DNA from: Candidatus Woesearchaeota archaeon
GTDB taxonomy: Archaea; Nanobdellota; Nanobdellia; Woesearchaeales; GW2011-AR4
Direction of reading: 5' to 3'
DNA: 35,079 nt
Assembly: GCA_016192985.1 (NCBI GenBank)
Contig: JACPTC010000015.1
Location: 1 to 35,079 of the forward strand
The notes beneath the pieces are model-generated. The model was not told the DNA's origin and did no database searches. It saw nothing but the letters and a program-made list of their open reading frames with translations. Position numbers and translations under genes: made by a program. This document shows, in pieces, positions 29,743 through 35,079 of this stretch. Every line of letters starts with the position of its first letter. Position 1 is the first letter of the stretch.

Positions 29743-29838
29743 ATGACCAATCTATCCGACAAGCTCCCATCCCTAAACAAAAAACTCCAAGATTTGAGCT
29801 TCTGCGAAAATAATTTAATTCACTTTCAAAAACTATAA
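29743..29838 (+). pseudogene. Restriction-modification tail fragment 3
   Basis: A 31-codon frame starting MTNLSDKLPSLNKKLQDL, then diverging. It is homologous to the upstream part of fragment 1 (NLADKMLSLNKKLQE). It starts one base after the HEPN stop, so, like fragments 1 and 2, it lies directly at the end of another gene. Confidence 0.6.
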
Positions 29839-29865
29839 AAACTATTAAAAAACTCATTTATTAAC

Positions 29866-30150
29866 ATGAAAAACCTGTTGTGGTATCTCGTAGCAGGCAC
29901 CAGAGGAGGAGAAACAAGAGGGAAAATCATCGATTTGTTAAGGAAAAAACCATCTAATTCCAATAAGATCGCAGAGATTCTGAAATTTGATTACAAAACA
30001 GTAAAGCATCATATCAAGGTGCTTGAGAAAAACAACATAATCACTGCTATAAACAAGGGGAAATATGGCGCTGTTTATTTCCTGTCAGAGTTCATGGAGC
30101 AAAATATCAAAACCTTTGATGAAATCTGGGTGCAATTTGGGAAAAAGTAG
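29866..30150 (+). CDS. ArsR-like winged-helix regulator
   Basis: 94 residues with a complete ArsR-type winged helix: GETRGKIIDLLRKKPSNSNKIAEILKFDYKTVKHHIKVLEKNNIITAINKGKYGAVYFLS. No metal-binding Cys cluster is present. It begins a plus-strand run with a membrane protein (4 bp later) and a thioredoxin lipoprotein, so it may control these redox genes. Confidence 0.85.
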   Translation: MKNLLWYLVAGTRGGETRGKIIDLLRKKPSNSNKIAEILKFDYKTVKHHIKVLEKNNIITAINKGKYGAVYFLSEFMEQNIKTFDEIWVQFGKK

Positions 30151-30154
30151 ATAA

Positions 30155-30463
30155 ATGACACCATTTCCAAGCTTAATTATGGCAATCTTAATGGGCATCA
30201 CCACAGCTTTGACTTTTATATCTGCATTATTTCTTGCAGCGTTGATACATATCTATACAAAGAATCTAAAAAAAATTAAGTCAAAATTTACAATTGGCTT
30301 ATTCGTGTTTGCTGCGCTATTTTTATTGCAAAACACGGTTTCATTATATTTTTATTTTACAATGATGGATTATTACGCGCCACAAGTTGGGCTGCATGTT
30401 TTTATTTTTACACTATTGCAGACCATAGCATTTTTTGTGTTGCTAAAGCTTACATGGGAATAA
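30155..30463 (+). CDS. Three-helix membrane protein
   Basis: 102 residues with three to four hydrophobic segments (IMAILMGITTALTFISALFLAALIHIY, TIGLFVFAALFLLQNTVSLYFYF, HVFIFTLLQTIAFFVLLKL). No family recognised. It starts 4 bp after the ArsR-like gene and ends 12 bp before the thioredoxin lipoprotein, a spacing that argues for one operon. Confidence 0.7.
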   Translation: MTPFPSLIMAILMGITTALTFISALFLAALIHIYTKNLKKIKSKFTIGLFVFAALFLLQNTVSLYFYFTMMDYYAPQVGLHVFIFTLLQTIAFFVLLKLTWE

Positions 30464-30475
30464 AAAGGTGAGAAA

Positions 30476-31162
30476 ATGAGGAATAATTTTTTTGCTGTTT
30501 TACCAATTATTTTGATTTTAGTTGCTGTTGGATGCGCAAAACCAGCTGAAAAAAGCATGATTGGGAAAGAAGGGGTAAGCGTCAAAGACGAATCTGCAAC
30601 AAAACAACCAACGGAAGAATCTGCAAATGAGGCAGAGCCTGTGGCAAATCCTGAAAGCATGGAGAAAGAGGATTTGACCGAAAGAGCTGTCATGCCGAAC
30701 GAAGACGCAACTGAGAGCAGTCAAGCGCAGAATGCTGAAGAAAGCGCTACAGAAGCCACTTTCGAGCAAAGCACTGTGCCATCACAACAGGCTTACACAG
30801 GAAAAGTTTTGGCAGGCAGTGAATCCACAAAATACCTAGATTTCAACAAGCCTGATTACCAAAAAGCGTTAAAGGAAAAGAAAAAAATATTGCTCTATTT
30901 TTATGCAAACTGGTGCCCTATATGCAAGCGTGAGCAGCCTGACACATTTGCTGCATTTAGCCAAGTAAAAGATCCGGATTTAATAGGCTTCAGGGTGAAT
31001 TACCGTGATTCAGACACAGATGCCGATGAAGAGGCGCTGGCAAAAGAATTTGGGGTTAGCTACCAGCATACAAAAGTGATTTTGAAAAATGGTCAAAGAG
31101 CCGGCAAATTTCCAGATTCATGGGACAAGCAAAGGTATTTGGAGGAGCTTGCAAAGATTTGA
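30476..31162 (+). CDS. Thioredoxin-fold lipoprotein
   Basis: 228 residues. The N-terminus ends in a lipobox (LVAVGC), so it should sit on the outer face of the membrane. A low-complexity Glu/Ala/Ser-rich linker (about 25-105) leads to a thioredoxin domain with active site FYANWCPICKREQPDTF near residue 145. It would act in extracytoplasmic thiol-disulfide exchange, receiving electrons from CcdA encoded about 400 bp downstream. The cis-Pro loop is not clearly visible, and YQHTKVILKNGQ is the likely last strand pair. Confidence 0.85.
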   Translation: MRNNFFAVLPIILILVAVGCAKPAEKSMIGKEGVSVKDESATKQPTEESANEAEPVANPESMEKEDLTERAVMPNEDATESSQAQNAEESATEATFEQSTVPSQQAYTGKVLAGSESTKYLDFNKPDYQKALKEKKKILLYFYANWCPICKREQPDTFAAFSQVKDPDLIGFRVNYRDSDTDADEEALAKEFGVSYQHTKVILKNGQRAGKFPDSWDKQRYLEELAKI

Positions 31163-31187
31163 TTATATTTGTTTTTTTATAATTAAA

Positions 31188-31544
31188 ATGGAAATACTAA
31201 CAAAACCAGAGCCATCAAATGTTGATACCATTTTTACATCTATCGTGCAAAAAATGCTGAAGGAACGAGGGGTTACTGAAGCGAAAATGTTTGGTGCTTC
31301 AGGCCTAAAAATTGACAGAAAGATGTTTCTCATGTCGGTGAAAGGTGAACTTATCATAAAGCTTCCAAAAGAGCGAGTAAATATCCTCATTGCCTCAAAG
31401 CAAGGGAAATATTTTTATCATCTATTTGACAAGAGTCGTCTTATGAAAGAGTGGGTTTCAATAGGACATAAATATAAAAGTAATTGGCTCAAACTTGCTC
31501 AAGAGGCAAAAGATTTCGTAGCATCAACACAAAAAACTCATTAA
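31188..31544 (+). CDS. TfoX/Sxy N-terminal-domain-like protein
   Basis: 118 residues from the ATG at 31188 (MEILTKPEP); the track start at 31089 lies inside the thioredoxin gene. The stretch VTEAKMFGASGLKIDRKMFLMSVKGELIIKLPKERV resembles the TfoX N-terminal domain (xxxMFGGxGxxxDGKMFAxVxxDxLxLK), and the C-terminus VSIGHKYKSNWLKLAQEAKDFVAS fits the family. Archaeal and actinobacterial members have no known role; competence regulation is known only for the longer proteobacterial Sxy. It interrupts the redox gene group. Confidence 0.75.
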   Translation: MEILTKPEPSNVDTIFTSIVQKMLKERGVTEAKMFGASGLKIDRKMFLMSVKGELIIKLPKERVNILIASKQGKYFYHLFDKSRLMKEWVSIGHKYKSNWLKLAQEAKDFVASTQKTH

Positions 31545-31566
31545 AAAATAAATCAAAAAATAAAAA

Positions 31567-32268
31567 ATGGTAGAAACAAGCATAGTAGTTGCCTTTATTG
31601 CAGGCATTGTATCTTTTGTCAGCCCTTGTGTTTTGCCATTGATTCCTGGATTTTTAGCCTATCTTTCTGGGACATCAACAGGGCAGCAAGGCGCAAGATT
31701 AAAAGTTTTTTTGAATAGTGTAGCTTTTGTTTTAGGCTTTTCAGTTATTTTTGCTTTGCTTGGAGTTTTGCTGAATACAATACTTGAAAGAGTTTCTTAT
31801 AATGTGCAGACATGGCTTTCAAGAATAGGCGGAATTATAATTATTTTATTTGCTTTGTATATTTTGGGATTAATAAAAATAAGCTTTCTGGAAAGAGAGC
31901 ACAAGTTGGCTGTGAAGAAAAAGTTCAGCATAACTTATGTTACATCATTTGTCTTTGGAGCAGCTTTTGCAGTTGGCTGGACCCCATGCGTCAGCGCTAT
32001 CCTTGGCAGCATATTTGCTTTGGCGGTTACAAATCCAGGCTCTGCGTTCATCTTGCTTATGTCTTATGCGCTTGGATTAGGCATACCCTTCCTGATTGTA
32101 GGCTTGTTTACAACACAGGCAACTAACTTGATAAACAAATCTGCTACGGTTTTGAAATATTTCAACATTATTGTTGGTATTTTATTGCTGATATTGGGAA
32201 TACTTGTATTTACAAATAAATTGAATGTAGTGGCAAATTTGTTTTTTGCATCTTGGCTTCTTCAATAA
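31567..32268 (+). CDS. ccdA: CcdA-type thiol-disulfide transporter
   Basis: A 233-residue protein with six to seven transmembrane helices. The two conserved redox cysteines are visible in SFVSPCVLPLIPG near residue 20 and VGWTPCVSAILGS near residue 143. CcdA carries electrons from cytoplasmic thioredoxin to extracytoplasmic acceptors. It is followed after 24 bp by a TlpA/DipZ-like thioredoxin gene; in some organisms these two are fused as DipZ, so they should work together. Confidence 0.93.
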   Translation: MVETSIVVAFIAGIVSFVSPCVLPLIPGFLAYLSGTSTGQQGARLKVFLNSVAFVLGFSVIFALLGVLLNTILERVSYNVQTWLSRIGGIIIILFALYILGLIKISFLEREHKLAVKKKFSITYVTSFVFGAAFAVGWTPCVSAILGSIFALAVTNPGSAFILLMSYALGLGIPFLIVGLFTTQATNLINKSATVLKYFNIIVGILLLILGILVFTNKLNVVANLFFASWLLQ

Positions 32269-32292
32269 AATTAATAAACTAAGCATGAAAAT

Positions 32293-33411
32293 ATGAAAAA
32301 GCCCAATTTTATTGAAAGGTTCATTAAAAAGCCGTTTTTGACAGTTTTTGTTGTGATTTTGGTAGCGGCAGCCATCCTTTACATTGAATATCAAAAGCCG
32401 GATATAAGCAATGCCAAGCCTGAAAAAACTGATGCTCAAAAAGATTTGAAGTACCCAATAGCGCCTGATTTTGTTGGCATTGGAAGATGGATTAACTCAG
32501 AGCCTCTGAAGATTGAGCAGTTAAGGGGCAAGGTTGTTCTTGTTGATTTCTGGACTTACACATGCATCAACTGCATAAGGACGCTGCCTTACTTAAAGGA
32601 ATGGGATAAGAAATACCGTGATAAAGGGCTTGTAATTGTTGGAGTCCATACTCCAGAGTTTGAGTTTGAGAAAAAATATGAAAATGTGCTGAAAGCAGTC
32701 AATGACTACCAATTGAAATATGCTGTTGCCCAAGACAACAACTATGCAACATGGAGCGTTTACCAAAACAGGTACTGGCCGCACAAGTTTTTGATTGATG
32801 TGGATGGCTATATAAGATATGACCATATTGGGGAAGGGGCATATGACGAAACTGAGAAGATGATACAACTGCTGCTGAAGGAAAGAATGGAAAGATTAAA
32901 CAAAAAAAACGGGATTAATGTAAACATAACTAAACCATCGGATATGCCAGAATTTCAGAAGATAGGCACGCCTGAAATATATTTTGGATACCAGTTTGAC
33001 AGGGGCAACCTTGGCTACCAAGGATTGAAGCCGGACAGCACAACGGATTTTAAAATTTCCCCCTCTCCTTATAAAAACTATGTTTACCTATCCGGAAAAT
33101 GGAAATATAGTATAGACAACATGGAGCTTGTAAGCGACGAAGGCGAGATTCTATTGATTTTTGAGGCCAAAAAGGTCAATATAGTGGCAGGCTCTGAAAA
33201 TGGCTCTGACGCCTATGTTTATCTTGACAACAACCCATTGAACGAAAAAAACAAGGGCAATGATGTTCAGCTGAATGCAAATTTCAGCGTTTCAAAAATA
33301 AATGAGTTCAAGCTCTACAATCTCGTGTCCGCTGGAAATTATGGGACACATGCCCTTGACATAGCTGCAGTAGGCAAAGGTTTCAAGATTTATACATTTA
33401 CTTTTGGGTGA
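32293..33411 (+). CDS. Membrane-anchored TlpA/DipZ-like thioredoxin with C-terminal beta domain
   Basis: 372 residues: an N-terminal membrane anchor (LTVFVVILVAAAILYIEY), a TlpA-like redoxin domain with active site DFWTYTCINCIRTLPYLKEW near residue 100 and the cis-Pro strand YWPHKFLIDVDGYIR, then a C-terminal beta-rich domain (FGYQFDRGNLGYQG..LIFEAKKVNIVAG..HALDIAAVGKGFKIYTFTFG) like that at the end of DipZ proteins. Exported face expected. It follows CcdA by 24 bp and completes a split DipZ system. Confidence 0.9.
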   Translation: MKKPNFIERFIKKPFLTVFVVILVAAAILYIEYQKPDISNAKPEKTDAQKDLKYPIAPDFVGIGRWINSEPLKIEQLRGKVVLVDFWTYTCINCIRTLPYLKEWDKKYRDKGLVIVGVHTPEFEFEKKYENVLKAVNDYQLKYAVAQDNNYATWSVYQNRYWPHKFLIDVDGYIRYDHIGEGAYDETEKMIQLLLKERMERLNKKNGINVNITKPSDMPEFQKIGTPEIYFGYQFDRGNLGYQGLKPDSTTDFKISPSPYKNYVYLSGKWKYSIDNMELVSDEGEILLIFEAKKVNIVAGSENGSDAYVYLDNNPLNEKNKGNDVQLNANFSVSKINEFKLYNLVSAGNYGTHALDIAAVGKGFKIYTFTFG

Positions 33412-33730
33412 AAATATTTTTTAGGATTTAATAAAATACAGTAATTTTAAAATGGTTAAGCTACTGTACACTTAATTATTGTTTTCCTGTTTTCTGCCTT
33501 TCCTCCTCGAATCTTCGAAGACCAGCAAGATAATTCCTTAAAAATTGCCATGAAAGATTTTTTTGATAGGCATCCAGAACTGAAAGAAAAAGAGTATATC
33601 ACCATAAAGATAATAAAGCCGTTTGAAGAATATAGATTAGTGTATTAATAAGATGGCAGTTATAAATTTGGAAAATAAGCAAAATATTGTTTCATGCTAT
33701 TCAAAATAATATGATAAGAACTGCGGTTAG
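33412..33730 (+). other. 319-bp gap with a short gene-fragment-like frame
   Basis: The plus strand holds a frame open from about 33460 to 33648, reading ..FPPRIFEDQQDNSLKIAMKDFFDRHPELKEKEYITIKIIKPFEEYRLVY, with the first ATG at 33550 (32 codons). It looks protein-like but has no good start, so it may be the 3' remnant of a lost gene. I do not recognise the family. The rest is AT-rich without clear promoters. Confidence 0.35.
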
Positions 33731-34561
33731 TCACAATCTCTCATAAACCTTCTTCATCAACAAAGCATCTCCCTCAATACTCGGGCTTTCAGAAATCACA
33801 ACCCCTTTGACTTTAAAATCTTTCAATGCCTTGAGCAATTCTTGGTATTTTAAATCTGATTCTTTTAGATTCAAATGCCTTTTCTCGCCTTTTGGGCCGT
33901 ATGCAATTCCTGTGATGTGCATATGCATATTGTCCAATCCCCTTCTGCCAAGCTTTTTTTCAATTGCCTCCAGAATGCTCGCAAATTCCTCATAAGTGTT
34001 GTATTTTCCATTTGTTCTTGCATGGAAATGCGCAAAATCAACGCATGGCATGACATTGTCAAGCTCTTGGCTTAACTGTAAAATCTCGTCAACATTCCCA
34101 AATTGAGTTTCTTTTCCAGTTGTCTCTGGTCTTATCCAAATGTTGTTATTTTCTTTTTTCAGAGTTAAAACAATCTCTTTTAAATTTTGCTTTATTGTAT
34201 CATATACTTTCTTTGGCTCTTGCTCCATGTAAAATCCAGCATGGAAGCATACACTATATCCACTACATAAATTAGCTATTCTTGCAGAATTCAAAATCCT
34301 GCCAATGCTTGCCTTAATCTTTGCCTTTTCCAGAGAATTCAAGTTTATAAAATAAGGCGCGTGACACGTCAAAACAACGTTGCTTTCTTCTGCTGCTTTT
34401 TTGACTTCAGGAGATTTTTCTTTGGTTATGTTTACGCTTCTCACAAATTCCAGCTCCATTGCGCCTAAGCCAAGATTTCTAACATGCTTTATCCCGTCTA
34501 TAGTTGTGCGGGGGTTTGCGCTTAATGGTATACCAGCTGTGCCGAATAACAAATCTTTCAT
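33731..34561 (-). CDS. nfo: Endonuclease IV (AP endonuclease)
   Basis: A 276-residue TIM-barrel enzyme. The metal ligands of endonuclease IV can be followed along the sequence: LTCHAPYFINL, VCFHAGF, IRPETTGK, CVDFAHFHARTNG, MHMHITGIAYGPKGEKRHLNLKESD and ISESPSIEGDALLMKK. It cuts DNA 5' to abasic sites in base excision repair. The length is typical for archaeal members. It stands alone on the minus strand, with the ABM-like gene about 36 bp upstream, which may be in the same unit. Confidence 0.92.
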   Translation of the reverse strand: MKDLLFGTAGIPLSANPRTTIDGIKHVRNLGLGAMELEFVRSVNITKEKSPEVKKAAEESNVVLTCHAPYFINLNSLEKAKIKASIGRILNSARIANLCSGYSVCFHAGFYMEQEPKKVYDTIKQNLKEIVLTLKKENNNIWIRPETTGKETQFGNVDEILQLSQELDNVMPCVDFAHFHARTNGKYNTYEEFASILEAIEKKLGRRGLDNMHMHITGIAYGPKGEKRHLNLKESDLKYQELLKALKDFKVKGVVISESPSIEGDALLMKKVYERL

Positions 34562-34596
34562 TGAGAAAAGGTAGATTTTGTTGTTTTTAAAGTTTT

Positions 34597-34884
34597 TTAG
34601 TGCATATTGGATTTAATCAATTTTAACTCTGTAAATACTGGTTTTTCTACACAGTTTGGATAAAGAATACTAACAAACTTTTTGACATAAGAAGTATTTT
34701 CATGAATTTTTTTGGATTTTTCATCTCTAAATTCCATAAAATGAACAAAAGAAACATTGTCGTTAAGCTGATATGCTCCATAATAATGTGTTCCAGGCTC
34801 GTTTTTCAGTACAGAATTAATAAACTCTCTAATTGCTTTTTTTGCTTCATTTATTTCTTCTTTTTTAATCTTATACTTTACCAT
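34597..34884 (-). CDS. ABM/antibiotic-monooxygenase-like dimeric alpha-beta barrel protein
   Basis: 95 residues from the ATG at 34884 (MVKYKIKKEEINEAKKAIREFI); the longer track start at 34929 would overlap the next gene upstream. The pattern of a first strand, a helix, then GTHYYGAYQLNDNVSFVHFMEFRDEKSKKIHENTSYVKKFVSILYP matches ABM-type domains (..FxxFExWxDxxAxxxHxxSxHxxxF). Members are often small oxygenases or quinone-handling proteins, but many are uncharacterised. Confidence 0.7.
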   Translation of the reverse strand: MVKYKIKKEEINEAKKAIREFINSVLKNEPGTHYYGAYQLNDNVSFVHFMEFRDEKSKKIHENTSYVKKFVSILYPNCVEKPVFTELKLIKSNMH

Positions 34885-34919
34885 TATACCTATCATTGTA
34901 TTAAAAAATAAAATTTCTA

Positions 34920-35079
34920 TTAAACCCAAACAGCCAAAATAGCACTCATAACTGCAAGCACCACCAAGTAATGCAATGTATTGATTATGTATAGCTTAAT
35001 CGGCTTGCCTTCCCACAAAACCATTCCAATTTGGGTGGTTGCCAAAAATCCTATCCAAACCCAAAATCCAAGAACAACG
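34920..35079 (-). CDS. DUF1761-like membrane protein, partial
   Basis: The 3' end of a minus-strand gene that runs off the window. The visible 52 residues read VVLGFWVWIGFLATTQIGMV then LWEGKPIKLYIINTLHYLVV and LAVMSAILAVWV. WIGFxATTQ..VLxEGKPxKLYxIN is the C-terminal pattern of DUF1761 membrane proteins, whose function is unknown. The track does not list it because the start is outside. Confidence 0.75.
   Translation of the reverse strand, partial: VVLGFWVWIGFLATTQIGMVLWEGKPIKLYIINTLHYLVVLAVMSAILAVWV

Overview
The window looks like a fragment of a DPANN-type archaeal genome (Woesearchaeota/Pacearchaeota-like; inferred, no marker phylogeny possible here). The support is archaeal: CDP-archaeol synthase (CarS), an archaeal-style decarboxylase for serine phospholipids, AbrB/RelE and HEPN/MNT modules, many near-leaderless genes with TATA boxes 22-30 nt before the start, and tRNA genes carrying several introns each. 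Base composition is AT-rich and genes are tightly packed.

Layout. 0-1.5 kb: secreted proteins on the minus strand, one frameshifted by a 4-bp duplication. 1.7-3.2 kb: Nudix hydrolase (broken by an exact 56-bp tandem duplication), rpiB and a membrane protein. 3.2-7.8 kb: a polar-lipid head-group cluster, with carS, a two-domain PgsA-type CDP-alcohol phosphotransferase (broken by a 76-bp tandem duplication), a two-domain PssA-type enzyme, a PmtA-like phospholipid N-methyltransferase, Psd and two small membrane proteins. 7.9-8.6 kb: a gene of unknown function flanked by three inverted repeats. 8.6-12.9 kb: a radical SAM protein, an unknown membrane protein, an AbrB-RelE toxin-antitoxin pair, a convergent RelE-like toxin with a 49-aa candidate antitoxin, and a remnant of an FKBP/SlyD gene. 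13.0-13.7 kb: tRNA-Asn with three introns and tRNA-Ile with two, separated by a thioredoxin-like [2Fe-2S] ferredoxin. 13.8-18.0 kb: two surface proteins built of repeated Ig/cadherin-like domains and a membrane-anchored winged-helix regulator.

18.0-23.1 kb is a compact folate operon, folE-pabB-pabA-pabC-folP-folB-folK, with overlapping genes throughout. 23.1-25.9 kb holds a decayed and an intact Lrp/AsnC paralogue, two unknown genes and an FTR1-type iron permease. The same 14-bp palindrome lies in the control region of the lrp/small-membrane-protein intergenic space and of ftr1, which suggests a small metal-uptake regulon. 26-30 kb is an accessory region: a DUF4143 protein without its ATPase half, a DUF5678/retropepsin-like pair, small winged-helix genes, a HEPN-MNT module, and three separate remnants of the same restriction-modification-type C-terminal tail. 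29.9-33.4 kb is a thiol-redox group (ArsR-like regulator, membrane protein, thioredoxin lipoprotein, TfoX-like protein, CcdA, TlpA/DipZ-like thioredoxin). The window ends with endonuclease IV, an ABM-like protein and a partial DUF1761-like membrane protein.

The most unusual points are the five introns in two neighbouring tRNA genes, including introns outside the canonical 37/38 site; the out-of-frame tandem duplications in the first 4.1 kb, which may be real or an assembly error; the shared palindrome linking an Lrp regulator to FTR1; and the scattered repeats of a restriction-enzyme tail.
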